64,000 nt of DNA, taken from positions 1 through 64,000 of the forward strand of contig NZ_BMNT01000039.1 in NCBI RefSeq assembly GCF_014646695.1. The letters run 5' to 3'. The notes below the pieces were generated by a model. It had not been told where the DNA came from, did not search any database, and saw nothing but the letters and a program-made list of their open reading frames with translations. The translations under genes and the position numbers were made by a program. Of this stretch, positions 33,723-42,307 are shown piece after piece. Source of the stretch: Sphaerisporangium melleum (GTDB lineage: Bacteria > Actinomycetota > Actinomycetes > Streptosporangiales > Streptosporangiaceae). Every line of letters begins with the position of its first letter. Within the stretch, counting starts at the first letter, position 1.

Positions 33723-34163
33723 TCAGGGGTCCGGGTCGTCCGGGGCCGGGGGGAGTCGCGGGTCGGCGCCGGTGCCGGGTTTGCGGGGACGGCCCGGACG
33801 GCGGCGCCAGCGGGCGCCGAAGGCGGCGATGTCGGCCCGATCCCAGAGCTTGCCCGCGGCCAGCACATAACGGGGCGCCGGGAAGTCGGGCCGCTCGGCG
33901 AGCTGGTGCACGCGCGCGCGGGAGACACCGAGGATCTCGCCCGCCTCGACCGCGCCCACCAGGTCCGCACGGCCCGGCTCGCGGCGCGCCAGCTCGGCCA
34001 GGGCGATCAGCAGCAGGTCGGCGGTGGGCCAGTCGCGGCGGCCCAGCCCACCCAGCTCGACCGCGAGCCCGGTGACGTCGGCGGCGGTGTACCCGAGGGC
34101 GACGGCGATGTGTCTGGCGGCCACGAGCAGCTCATGGTCGCGCGGCGACCGCACGCGTTCCAT
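33723..34163 (-). CDS. Small DNA-binding protein with excisionase/MerR-like HTH
   Basis: 146 aa from ATG 34163. The C-terminal half, LVGAVEAGEILGVSRARVHQLAERPDFPAPRYVLAAGKLWDRADIAAF, is a helix-turn-helix with wing of the AlpA/excisionase type; the N-terminal half is helical (DHELLVAARHIAVALGYTAAD). The tail is Pro/Arg-rich. No phage or integrase gene is near, so a cellular regulator is more likely. It follows the urate operon on the same strand, after a terminator. Confidence 0.75.
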   Translation of the reverse strand: MERVRSPRDHELLVAARHIAVALGYTAADVTGLAVELGGLGRRDWPTADLLLIALAELARREPGRADLVGAVEAGEILGVSRARVHQLAERPDFPAPRYVLAAGKLWDRADIAAFGARWRRRPGRPRKPGTGADPRLPPAPDDPDP

Positions 34164-34179
34164 GGCCCGAGCATGCCCA

Positions 34180-34203
34180 AACCCTTGAAGCCGCGCAAGG
34201 GTT
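34180..34203 (-). terminator. Hairpin at the end of the allantoin operon
   Basis: AACCCTTG and CAAGGGTT arms (8 bp, 8-nt loop) begin 8 bp past the alc stop and are followed on the minus strand by TTT, the closest thing to a classical intrinsic terminator here. It also lies 17 bp before the HTH start, so it could serve as an operator. Confidence 0.55.
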
Positions 34204-34210
34204 GCCCGCC

Positions 34211-35254
34211 TCAGCCGGGCGGGGCGGGGGTGCCGTAGAGCCGGAGCCGTCCCATGCCGCCGTCCGGGTGGATGGCCAGGCGCACATGAGTGACCACCCG
34301 CTCCCCGGTGAGCCGGAAACGGTGGCGGGTGTCGGGCTGCAACGCGGTGCGGGACAGCAGGTCGAACCACTCGGCGTCCTCCCCCGGCGTGCCGCCGCCG
34401 CGCGCGTCCGCGCCGTGCAGGGCCGCGGCGCCGGGCGCGTTGTAGACGAGGTTGGCGGTGTCGAGCTCGGCGAGGCGGATCACCCCGGGGGCGGCGAGCC
34501 GCACGACCAGCCAGTCGTGGCCGCCGTCCCGCCGGCGGGCGGTCTCCCAGCCCTCGGCCTGGTGGCGGGGCAGGCCGGGGGCGATGACGTTGAGCGGCGA
34601 GGAGTAGAACTCGTCCGAGCAGGCGGTGACCAGCGCGCCGTTCTCCAGGGCCGCGAGGTCCACCGGCATGTCGGCCCACAGCGCGCGGTCGGGCACCACC
34701 TCGCCGTGCACCCGCAGCCGCGCCACGCCGCCGTCCGGGTGGATGTTGAGCCGGACGTGCGTGTACCGCCGGCCGCCGGGCACCGCGAAGAAGTGCTCGC
34801 TGTCGCCGGTCAGCGGGCTCTTCGGCACGATCTCGGTCCAGGCGGCCGCGGTCAGCTCGGCCACCGAGGGATGGCCCGCCATCTCGCACGCCTCGACCCA
34901 GGCGTGCGGCGGGTAGTTGCCGGTGAACCAGGCGGTGTCCACCACCACGCCCCTGATGACGCCCGGCATGCCGAGCCGGACGATCGCCCAGTCGTGCCCG
35001 GGGTCGCGCCGGCGGCGGGTCTCCCAGCCGTCGTACACCTGCCCGCGCGGCCCGAACGTCCCGGGCTGGAAGGCGGGCCTGCCGGGCCTGATCAGCGCCT
35101 GGCGCTCGGCGAAGGACTCGTCGCTGGCGGCGAGCACCGACCCGCCGTACGAGCGCAGCGCCAGATCGGGGAGCCGGGCCGGGTCCGCGGACCCGTTCCG
35201 CGCCGGGGTCCCTGCCGGGTCGCGTACCGGGCCGTGCGGCGGGCGGAGGGTCAC
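34211..35254 (-). CDS. alc: Allantoicase
   Basis: Hydrolyses allantoate to ureidoglycolate and urea. 347 aa made of two similar beta-sandwich halves, each carrying the family signature: WFTGNYPPHAWVEAC...THVRLNIHPDGGVARLRVHG and DTANLVYNAPGAAALHG...THVRLAIHPDGGMGRLRLYG. GTG 35254 overlaps the allB stop (GTGA) with GGAG 8 nt upstream. Last gene of the purine catabolic operon; no ureidoglycolate lyase is visible. Confidence 0.94.
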   Translation of the reverse strand: MTLRPPHGPVRDPAGTPARNGSADPARLPDLALRSYGGSVLAASDESFAERQALIRPGRPAFQPGTFGPRGQVYDGWETRRRRDPGHDWAIVRLGMPGVIRGVVVDTAWFTGNYPPHAWVEACEMAGHPSVAELTAAAWTEIVPKSPLTGDSEHFFAVPGGRRYTHVRLNIHPDGGVARLRVHGEVVPDRALWADMPVDLAALENGALVTACSDEFYSSPLNVIAPGLPRHQAEGWETARRRDGGHDWLVVRLAAPGVIRLAELDTANLVYNAPGAAALHGADARGGGTPGEDAEWFDLLSRTALQPDTRHRFRLTGERVVTHVRLAIHPDGGMGRLRLYGTPAPPG

Positions 35255-36861
35255 AGGAGGGCTCCGAAGGGCGGGGTGGAGTCGGTGACGGGCCTGCCGC
35301 GCAGCCACGTGGCGCCGACCACCCCGGTCAGCGTGCGGCCGTGGTAGGGGGTGAGCGGGTTGCGGTGGCGCAGCTCGGCGGCGTCCACGGTGAACGCGGC
35401 GGTGTCGTCGAAGGCGACCAGGTCGGCGTCGGCACCCACGGCGATGCGGCCCTTGGCCGGCAGGCCCGCGAGCGCCGCCGGCCCCCGCGCCATCCACTCG
35501 GTCACCCGGGTCAGGGGGTGCCCGCGCTCGCGGGCCTCGGTCCAGATGGCGGGCAGGCCGACCTGGAGTGAGGAGATCCCGCCCCAGGCGGTGGCGAAGT
35601 CGGGCGTCTTCAGGTCGGGCGTGGAGGGCGAGTGGTCGGAGACGACGCAGGTCAGCACGCCGGCCGCGAGCCCCTGCCACAGCTCGTCGCGGTTGCCCTC
35701 GTCTCTGATGGGCGGGCAGCACTTGAACTCGGGGCCGCGCACCTGGCCGGCGGTGAGGGTCAGGTAGTGCGGGCAGGTCTCGGCGCTGACCCGCACGCCG
35801 TCGCGCTGCGCGGCCTCCAGCGGCTCCAGGCAGGCGGCGGCCGACACGTGCAGGATGTGCGCGCGGGCTCCGGTGTCGCGGGCGGCGGCGATGACCCGCT
35901 CGACGGCCCGCCGCTCGGCCTCCCCAGGCCGCGAGTCCAGAAATTGGCGATATGTCGGACCGACCGGGTCGGTGAGCAGTGCGGGGTCCTCGGCGTGCAC
36001 CACCATGAGCCCGTCGAACGCGGCCAGCTCGCGCATCGCCGCGCGCAGCCCCGTCTCGTCCAGCGGCGGGAACTCCTCCACGCCCGAGGGCGACAGGAAG
36101 CACTTGAACCCGTACACGCCCGCCTCGTGCAGCGGCCGCAGCTCCGCGGCGTTGCCGGGGATGGCGCCGCCCCAGAAGCCGACGTCGACGGCGCACTTCC
36201 CGGCCGCCGCGGCCCGCTTGACCGCCAGGGCCGCGACGTCCACGGTGGGCGGCAGGGAGTTCAGCGGCATGTCGATGATCGTGGTGACGCCGCCGGCCGC
36301 CGCCGCCCTGGTCGCCGTGGCGAAGCCCTCCCAGTGGGTACGGCCCGGCTCGTTGACGTGCACATGGCTGTCCACCAGGCCGGGCAGCAGGCACACCTGC
36401 CCGAGGTCCACCCGCTCCGCGGCGCTCGCCTCGGCGTCGTAGGGCAGCAGGGCCGCGATCACCCCGTCCCGGACGGCCACCGCCAGCGCCCGCTCCCCAC
36501 CGGGGAGCACGACCCGCCGCGACCGCACCACCAGGTCGAACGGCCCCGCCTCGAGGTGCGGATCACCGGGTTGCCGCCCACCGGCCGGTGCGGCCTCGGA
36601 GCCGTCGGTACGGGAGGGCCCTAGGCCCCGCGCGCGCGAAGCCGCAAGGCGCGGAGCAGGCACGGATCCGGGACTGTCGGCGGCGAGGAGAGCGGGGCCC
36701 TCCACACCGGGGTGAGTGGGGCCGTCCGGCTGGGAGTGCGCAGCGCCGTCCGTACGAGAGGGAACGGCAGGACGCTCCGCGGGGAAAGGCGGGCCACCGG
36801 GGGCCGAGGAGGCCTGCGCGGGCCCCGGCGCGGTCGGGCGGGCGGGGTCAGTCGCGGACAT
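35251..36861 (-). CDS. allB: Allantoinase with N-terminal extension
   Basis: Opens the allantoin ring to allantoate. The 536-aa product carries about 105 extra N-terminal residues, rich in Pro/Ala/Gly/Ser, before the amidohydrolase starts at FDLVVRSRRVVLPGG. ATG 36861 has GGAGG 9 nt upstream and overlaps glxK by 14 nt, so the extension seems translated. Metal site: DSHVHVNEPG (H166, H168), the carboxylatable lysine in YGFKCFLSPSG, HAED, HILHVSA and VVSDHSPS. Confidence 0.93.
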   Translation of the reverse strand: MSATDPARPTAPGPAQASSAPGGPPFPAERPAVPSRTDGAAHSQPDGPTHPGVEGPALLAADSPGSVPAPRLAASRARGLGPSRTDGSEAAPAGGRQPGDPHLEAGPFDLVVRSRRVVLPGGERALAVAVRDGVIAALLPYDAEASAAERVDLGQVCLLPGLVDSHVHVNEPGRTHWEGFATATRAAAAGGVTTIIDMPLNSLPPTVDVAALAVKRAAAAGKCAVDVGFWGGAIPGNAAELRPLHEAGVYGFKCFLSPSGVEEFPPLDETGLRAAMRELAAFDGLMVVHAEDPALLTDPVGPTYRQFLDSRPGEAERRAVERVIAAARDTGARAHILHVSAAACLEPLEAAQRDGVRVSAETCPHYLTLTAGQVRGPEFKCCPPIRDEGNRDELWQGLAAGVLTCVVSDHSPSTPDLKTPDFATAWGGISSLQVGLPAIWTEARERGHPLTRVTEWMARGPAALAGLPAKGRIAVGADADLVAFDDTAAFTVDAAELRHRNPLTPYHGRTLTGVVGATWLRGRPVTDSTPPFGALL

Positions 36862-37993
36862 GGGCGGGCACCTCCGGGAGCCGGTCGGCGACGAGTGTGG
36901 CGGCGAGCCGTTCCAGCAGCGGGCCGGCCTCGGCCATGCAGCGGCGCACGTCCGCCTCGATGTCGGTCAGCGCGAACGCCGCCTGGATGCCCGCCGCGCG
37001 CAACTGCTCGCCGGTGAGGGTCCGCCGGCCGCAGACGGCGACGACCGGCACCCCGGCGCGGCCGGCCGCCTCGGCGACCCCGGCCGGGGCCTTGCCGCGC
37101 AGCGTCTGCTCGTCGAGCGACCCCTCCCCGGTCACCACCAGGCGGGCGCCGGCGAGCCGGTCGGCGAAGCCGAGCAGGTCCAGCAGCAGGCCGATGCCCG
37201 GCCGGACCCGCGCGCCGAGGAAGGCCAGCGCGGCGAACCCGACGCCGCCCGCCGCCCCGGCACCCGGGGCGTCGCGCAGGCGCACGCCCAGCTCGCGCTC
37301 GGCGACGTCCGCCCAGTGGGCCAGCCCCTCCTCCAGCCGGGGCAGCTCGTCCGGCCCGGCGCCCTTCTGCGGGCCGTACACGGCGGCGGCGCCGTCCGGG
37401 CCGAGCAGGGGGTTGTCCACGTCGCTGGCCACGACGAACGCGGTGCCGGCCGGCCGGGTGAAGCCGGACAGGTCCAGGGTGCGCAGGTCGGTCAATGCTC
37501 CCCCGCCGGGGGGCAGTTCGCGGCCGCGGGCGTCGAGCAGGCGCACGCCGAGGGCGCGCACCATGCCCGAGCCGCCGTCGGTGCAGGCGCTGCCGCCCAG
37601 GCCGAGCACGATCTGCCGGGGGCGGTGGCGCAGCGCCGCCGCGATCAGGTCGCCGGTGCCGTGGCTGGTCGCGGTGAGCGGGGCGAGCCGGCCTCCGGTG
37701 AGCCGGTGCAGGCCGGAGGCCTCGGCCAGCTCGACCACGGCGACGTCGCCTCGCAGGGCGTAGGCCGCGCGCACCGGCTCGCCGGTGGGCCCGGCGGCGA
37801 CGGTCTCGGCCCGCCGGAACCCGCAGGCGACGGCGGCCTCGACCGTGCCGTCCCCGCCGTCGGCCACCGGCATGGTGACCACCTCGACCTCCGGATGGGC
37901 GGCGCGCAGCCCGGCGGCCACGCGCCCGGCCACCTCGACGGCGCTGAGAGATCCTTTGAACTTGTCCGGCGCGACCAGCACATGTCCCGACAT
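36848..37993 (-). CDS. glxK: Glycerate 2-kinase (GlxK type)
   Basis: Phosphorylates D-glycerate, which arises from glyoxylate released by allantoin breakdown. 381 aa: SGHVLVAPDKFKGSLSAVEVA, PVADGGDGTVEA, and ASHGTGDLI / LGLGGSACTDGGSGM signatures. ATG 37993, with GTG just before it; GGAGG lies 7-10 nt upstream. No glyoxylate carboligase or tartronate semialdehyde reductase is in the window, so those steps must lie elsewhere. Confidence 0.93.
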   Translation of the reverse strand: MSGHVLVAPDKFKGSLSAVEVAGRVAAGLRAAHPEVEVVTMPVADGGDGTVEAAVACGFRRAETVAAGPTGEPVRAAYALRGDVAVVELAEASGLHRLTGGRLAPLTATSHGTGDLIAAALRHRPRQIVLGLGGSACTDGGSGMVRALGVRLLDARGRELPPGGGALTDLRTLDLSGFTRPAGTAFVVASDVDNPLLGPDGAAAVYGPQKGAGPDELPRLEEGLAHWADVAERELGVRLRDAPGAGAAGGVGFAALAFLGARVRPGIGLLLDLLGFADRLAGARLVVTGEGSLDEQTLRGKAPAGVAEAAGRAGVPVVAVCGRRTLTGEQLRAAGIQAAFALTDIEADVRRCMAEAGPLLERLAATLVADRLPEVPAHVRD

Positions 37994-38117
37994 CACCCGG
38001 CGACCTCCACTCCACCTGTCCCGACCTCGCCCGGGGAGCCGCGCCATGGCCGCTCCCGGGCGTGCCCGGGCGGCCGCGGCGTCCCCAGGAGAATCTTCCA
38101 CGGCGCGCGGCCGGCGA

Positions 38118-39605
38118 TCACGACCGGCCCCACGGGCGGACGGCGATGCCGCGGTCGGCGGCCAGGCGGAGCAGGCGGCGGTGCGCGTCCGCGCCGGCCC
38201 GGCCGGCGGCGTCGTGCGGCACCGAGCGCAGCTCGCCGTCGGCCACCACGGTGCGCCCGGCGACGAGCACCCGGGCCACGGGCGGCTGCGCGCCGAAGAC
38301 CAGCGCGCACACGGGGTCGTCCACGGCCGCGGCGTACCCGTCCACCCGCCACAGCACGATGTCGGCCAGCTTGCCCGGCTCCAGCGAGCCGATCTCGTCG
38401 GCGCGTCCCAGGCAACGGGCGCCGCCGAGGGTGGCGATCTCCAGGGCCTGCCGGGCGGTGAGGGCGGCCGGGCCGTAGCGGGCCCGCTGGAACAGCAGCG
38501 CCTGCCGCATCTCACCCCCGAGCGGGGTGAGCTCGCTGGAGGCGGCGCCGTCCACGCCGAGCCCGACGACCGCCCCCTCCCGCAGCATCTCCGAGACCCG
38601 GGCGATGCCCGCGCCGAGCCGGCCGTTGGAGCTCGGGCAGTGCGCCGAGCCGGTGCCGGTGGCCGCGAAGCGCTGGATGTCGCGATCATGCAGGTGGACG
38701 GCATGGGCGAACCACACGTCCGGGCCGAGCCAGCCGAGCTTCTCCATGTAGTCGACCGGCGTGCAGCCCATCTGCTCCAGGCAGTGCTCCTCCTCGTCGA
38801 GGGTCTCGCACAGGTGGGTGTGCAGGCGGACCCCCTTGGCCCGGGCGAGCGCGGCGGCCTCGGTCATCAGGTCGGCGCTGACCGAGAACGGCGAGCAGGG
38901 GGCCACGGCGACCCGCAGCATCGATCCGGGCGAGGGGTCGTGGTAGGCGTCGATGGCCTCGGCCGTGGCCGCGAGGATCTCCGGAAGGCTCTCCACCACC
39001 TCGTCCGGCGGCAGGCCGCCCTGTGAGGCGCCGCGGTCCATCGAGCCGCGGCAGGGGTGGAAGCGCAGGCCGATGTCGCGGGCGGCCTCGATCTCGGCGG
39101 CGAACAGGTCGCCCCGGCCCTTGGGGAAGATGTAGTGGTGGTCGGTGGTCGTGGTGCAGCCCGACAGGGCGAGCCAGCCGAGCCCGGCGGTGGCGGCGCC
39201 CTTGACCACCTCGGCGTCCATGGCCGCCCAGACGCGGTAGAGCGCGGTGAGCCACTCGAACAGTGTCGCGTCCTGGGCCAGGCCCTGGGACGCCCACTGG
39301 TACAGGTGGTGGTGGGTGTTGACCAGGCCGGGGGTGGCCAGGCAGCCGGTGCCGTCGATGCGCTCCGCGCCCGGCGCCTCGGGGCCGGGGCCCTCACCGA
39401 GCGCGACGACCCGGCCGTCGCGGACGTGCAGGTACCCGCGGGTGATCTCCGGACCGGTGACCGGGGCGATCGCCACGTTCTCGATGACCGTCTCGGACGC
39501 GTGCCCGCCGCCCGCCGCGCTCCTGGTCACAGCCGTGTTCCCGTTGTTCCCGTTGTTCCCGCTGTCCCCGTCCGTGCTCCCGCCCTGCGCCACGCCGCCG
39601 CCCAT
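38118..39605 (-). CDS. 8-oxoguanine deaminase-like amidohydrolase
   Basis: 495-aa metal-dependent amidohydrolase of the AtzB/TrzN-like group, in which the members found with urate genes deaminate 8-oxoguanine to urate. Motifs: VNTHHHLYQ (H98-H100), HTHLCET, FAHAVHL, LGVDGAASSE. The first 35 residues are low complexity with a GNNGNNGN tract encoded by a 9-bp tandem repeat. ATG 39605 has GGAG 8 nt upstream. It lies between the xanthine dehydrogenase subunits and glxK, which favours a purine substrate over a triazine. Confidence 0.85.
   Translation of the reverse strand: MGGGVAQGGSTDGDSGNNGNNGNTAVTRSAAGGGHASETVIENVAIAPVTGPEITRGYLHVRDGRVVALGEGPGPEAPGAERIDGTGCLATPGLVNTHHHLYQWASQGLAQDATLFEWLTALYRVWAAMDAEVVKGAATAGLGWLALSGCTTTTDHHYIFPKGRGDLFAAEIEAARDIGLRFHPCRGSMDRGASQGGLPPDEVVESLPEILAATAEAIDAYHDPSPGSMLRVAVAPCSPFSVSADLMTEAAALARAKGVRLHTHLCETLDEEEHCLEQMGCTPVDYMEKLGWLGPDVWFAHAVHLHDRDIQRFAATGTGSAHCPSSNGRLGAGIARVSEMLREGAVVGLGVDGAASSELTPLGGEMRQALLFQRARYGPAALTARQALEIATLGGARCLGRADEIGSLEPGKLADIVLWRVDGYAAAVDDPVCALVFGAQPPVARVLVAGRTVVADGELRSVPHDAAGRAGADAHRRLLRLAADRGIAVRPWGRS
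39538..39574. repeat. 9-bp tandem repeat inside the deaminase 5' end
   Basis: About four copies of GTTCCCGTT, the last ones diverged, encode the Asn-Gly-Asn tract (residues 16-23). Being a multiple of three, copy-number change would alter length without a frameshift. Confidence 0.8.
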
Positions 39606-39671
39606 GGTCTGCGCTCCGTTCCGCTCGTGGTCTCGCTCATCGGGTCTCGGGGTTCCCGCTCCCGGTCACGG

Positions 39672-39701
39672 TCATCGCGTTCCGCCGCCGAGCCCGGTCA
39701 T
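39672..39701 (-). pseudogene. Possible remnant start of the xanthine dehydrogenase molybdenum subunit
   Basis: An ATG overlaps the stop of the 2Fe-2S subunit gene as TGATG, the coupling used between the two xdh subunits here, but the frame reads only MTGLGGGTR before a stop. The large molybdopterin subunit gene is expected at this point in comparable clusters. I read it as what is left after a deletion; it may also be chance. Confidence 0.25.
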
Positions 39702-40195
39702 CAGGAGCGGTCTTCGGTGCCGGTCCGGGCCGCGCCCCTGCGGGCGGCGGCCAGGCGCACGGCGTCGAGGATCTTCTCGTACCCCGTGCAGCGGCACAGG
39801 TTGCCCGCCAGGGCCTCGCGGATCTCGGCGTCGCTGGGCTCGCCGACCCGTTCGATCAGGTCGTGCGCCTGGACGAGCAGGCCGGGGGTGCAGAAGCCGC
39901 ACTGCACGGCGCCGCACTCGACGAACGCCTCCTGGATCGGGTGCAGCCGGCCGCCGTCGGCGAGCCCCTCGACGGTGCGCACCCGGCGGCCGTCGGCCTG
40001 ACCGGCGGCCACCAGGCAGGCGCACACCGGCAGCCCGTCGAGGTAGACCGTGCAGGAGCCGCACTCGCCCTGCTCGCAGGCGTTCTTGGCGCCGGGCAGC
40101 CCCATGCGCTCCCGCAGCACGTACAGCAGGCTCTCGCCCTCCCAGACGCCGTCGACCGTCTCGTCCCTGCCGTTGACGGTGAGGTGCACGCGCAT
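39701..40195 (-). CDS. Xanthine dehydrogenase family [2Fe-2S] subunit
   Basis: 164 aa carrying both clusters: plant-type ferredoxin ligands C40, C45, C48 and C58 or C60 (CEQGECGSC...C), and the second cluster C99, C102, C134 and C136 (CGFCTP...CRCTGY). Passes electrons between the molybdenum centre and FAD. ATG 40195 overlaps the stop of the FAD subunit (TGATG). The catalytic molybdenum subunit is not adjacent. Confidence 0.94.
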   Translation of the reverse strand: MRVHLTVNGRDETVDGVWEGESLLYVLRERMGLPGAKNACEQGECGSCTVYLDGLPVCACLVAAGQADGRRVRTVEGLADGGRLHPIQEAFVECGAVQCGFCTPGLLVQAHDLIERVGEPSDAEIREALAGNLCRCTGYEKILDAVRLAAARRGAARTGTEDRS

Positions 40196-41064
40196 CACGC
40201 GGCCGCCTTTCCCCGGTAGTCGTTCCAGGCCCATGTGAGCGTGCGGCGGGCGAGCACCGCGATCGCGTGGCGCCGGTAGGCCGCGGTGCCGCGCACGTCG
40301 TCGATGGGCGAGGCGGCCTCGGCGGCCAGCTCGCCGAACCGCGCGAGCAGCGCGGGGTCGAGCGCCGTCGCGCCGGACCAGTCGAACTCGCGCGCGGCGA
40401 ACTCCTCGGCGGCGCGGGCGCGCAGCGGGGTGGGCGCGGCCGAGCCGACGGCGGCGCCGAGGCGGCGCTCGCCCGGGTGCAGCGCCAGGGCGAACGAGCA
40501 GACGGCGATCACCATCGCGTTGCGAGTGCCGACCTTGGAGAAGTACTGGGGGCCGGTGGCCGGGCGCAGGTGCACGGCGCGGATCAGCTCGTCGGGTTCG
40601 AGGGCGTTGCGCTTGACGCCCAGGTAGAACCCGGTGGCCGGGATCATGCGGGTGCCGCGGGCGGCGGACTCGGCCTCGATGACGGCGTCGCAGGCGAGCA
40701 GCGGCGGGTGGGCGTCCCCCGCCGGTGAGGCGGCGCCGAGGTTGCCGCCGACCGTGCCGCGGTTGCGGATCTGCGGCGAGCCCACCGTGCGGGACGCCTG
40801 GGCGAGGCCGGGGAGCCGGTCGCCCAGCTCGGTGATGATCCGCGCGTACGGCACGCCGGCCCCGACCCGCAGCAGCCCGTCAGCGGTGAGCTCCCAGTCG
40901 CCGAGCTCGCCGATCGCGGTGAGGTCGAGCAGCGCGGGCGGGCGGCGTACATCGAAGTTGATCTCGACCATGACGTCCGTGCCGCCCTGGATGGGCACGG
41001 CCGTGGGGTCGGCGGCCTTGGCGGCCAGCGCCTCGGCCCAGGTGGCGGGTCTCAGGAAGTCCAT
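40195..41064 (-). CDS. Xanthine dehydrogenase family FAD-binding subunit
   Basis: 289 aa CoxM-like flavoprotein: PIQGGTDVMVEIN binds FAD, and IRNRGTVGGNLGAASPAGDAHPPLLA is the family signature. ATG 41064 has GAGGAGG 9 nt upstream. It follows the urate oxidase gene and is coupled to the [2Fe-2S] subunit. With two of three subunits present, the enzyme needs a molybdenum subunit encoded elsewhere or is non-functional. Confidence 0.94.
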   Translation of the reverse strand: MDFLRPATWAEALAAKAADPTAVPIQGGTDVMVEINFDVRRPPALLDLTAIGELGDWELTADGLLRVGAGVPYARIITELGDRLPGLAQASRTVGSPQIRNRGTVGGNLGAASPAGDAHPPLLACDAVIEAESAARGTRMIPATGFYLGVKRNALEPDELIRAVHLRPATGPQYFSKVGTRNAMVIAVCSFALALHPGERRLGAAVGSAAPTPLRARAAEEFAAREFDWSGATALDPALLARFGELAAEAASPIDDVRGTAAYRRHAIAVLARRTLTWAWNDYRGKAAA

Positions 41065-41096
41065 CGGTTGCGTCCTCCTCGTCGCGGCCGGCGCGC

Positions 41097-41981
41097 TCAG
41101 TCCCAGGCCGGGCCGGCCGGCGGGGCGCCGTCCCGGAGCACGGCGCCCTCGATCAGGCCGTAGGGCCGGTCGGCCGCGAAGTACACCTCGTTGTCGTTGT
41201 CCATGCCGAACGGCGCGAGGTCGACCAGGAAGTGGTGCTTGTTGGGCAGCTCCAGCCGTACCTCGCAGATCTCCGGGCGGGCGAGCAGCACGCGCTCTCC
41301 CATCGCGAAGAGGGTCTGCTGCAACGACAGGCTGTGCGTGCCGGCGAAGGCGTCCAGCAGGCACTCGCGCGCCTCGGCGTACGAGCGGCCGTAGTCGCGC
41401 TCGCCGCCGGAGCCGGTGCGGCCGGCGTACGGGGCGTGCCGCCAGCGGGCGGTGACGGCGGTGGCCAGGACGCGGTCGGTGGCCGGCGCCAGCGTCGTGT
41501 ACTCGTCCTGCACGAAGCCGTGGAACTCCGAGCCGGTGGAGTTGAGCACGACCAGGTCGCGCAGGCCGGACACGACGGCGGAGGAGCCGTCCCGGTCGTG
41601 GTGGACCACGCAGGTGCGCACCTCGGTCCCGGAGCGGGCGAACGAGTGCGGGCCCCGGCGCTCCCAGCCGTACTCCTCCACCGCCACCCTGGCGTGGTGG
41701 ATCGTGGGCTGGGAGTCGACGAAGTGGCGGGCCAGCAGCAGGGCGAACTCCTCGATCTCCCCGATGCCGTGCTTCTTGGCGAAGGCGTAGACGGTGTTCT
41801 TCTGCGAGTCGGTGGGCAGCACGGCGGCGTTGTCGCCGCTGCGGTGCACCTGCTCCATCTCTCCCGAGAGCGAGACGCTGACGTTGCAGTCCTTCAGGTG
41901 GTGGACCTCGCCGTCGCGGGTGACGTGGACGACGCGGGTCTCGGCCTTGCCGTAACGGTTGGGCCCGAGCACGATGGCCAT
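41097..41981 (-). CDS. uox: Urate oxidase (cofactor-free uricase)
   Basis: Oxidises urate to 5-hydroxyisourate. 294 aa tandem T-fold protein with the catalytic-threonine segment VLPTDSQKNTVYAFAKKHG, HARVAVEEYGWER, and the signature NKHHFLVDLAPFG near the C-terminus. ATG 41981 with GGGGGAG 6 nt upstream, two bases after the hiuH stop. The operon order uraD-hiuH-uox supplies the three steps from urate to allantoin. Confidence 0.96.
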   Translation of the reverse strand: MAIVLGPNRYGKAETRVVHVTRDGEVHHLKDCNVSVSLSGEMEQVHRSGDNAAVLPTDSQKNTVYAFAKKHGIGEIEEFALLLARHFVDSQPTIHHARVAVEEYGWERRGPHSFARSGTEVRTCVVHHDRDGSSAVVSGLRDLVVLNSTGSEFHGFVQDEYTTLAPATDRVLATAVTARWRHAPYAGRTGSGGERDYGRSYAEARECLLDAFAGTHSLSLQQTLFAMGERVLLARPEICEVRLELPNKHHFLVDLAPFGMDNDNEVYFAADRPYGLIEGAVLRDGAPPAGPAWD

Positions 41982-41983
41982 CG

Positions 41984-42307
41984 TCAGCTCCCCCGGTAGG
42001 TCGAGTAGGCGAACGGGCTGATCAGCAGTGGGACGTGGTAGTGCTGCTCGGGGTCGGCCACGACGAACGTGACGACGACCTCGGGGTAGAAGCCGACCAC
42101 TCCGCTCGCGGCGAAGTAGGCGCCGGTGTCGAACACCAGGCGGTGCACGCCCCTGCCCGGCTCACCGGGGGGCAGCCACTCCGCCAGCCGGCCGTCGTCG
42201 TCGGTCACGCCACTGCCGACGACCCGGTCCCCCTGGTACAGGGTGACGGTCATGCCCTCGGCCGGCCGGCCCCTGCTGGAGTCCAGCACATGGGTGGACA
42301 GGCTCAC
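41984..42307 (-). CDS. hiuH: 5-hydroxyisourate hydrolase (transthyretin-like)
   Basis: Hydrolyses 5-hydroxyisourate to OHCU. 107 aa, opening LSTHVLDSSRGRPAEGMTVTLY and ending in the diagnostic STYRGS; the HYHVPLLISPFAYSTYRGS end carries catalytic residues. GTG 42307 overlaps the uraD stop (GTGA). Usual length for the family. Confidence 0.96.
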   Translation of the reverse strand: MSLSTHVLDSSRGRPAEGMTVTLYQGDRVVGSGVTDDDGRLAEWLPPGEPGRGVHRLVFDTGAYFAASGVVGFYPEVVVTFVVADPEQHYHVPLLISPFAYSTYRGS

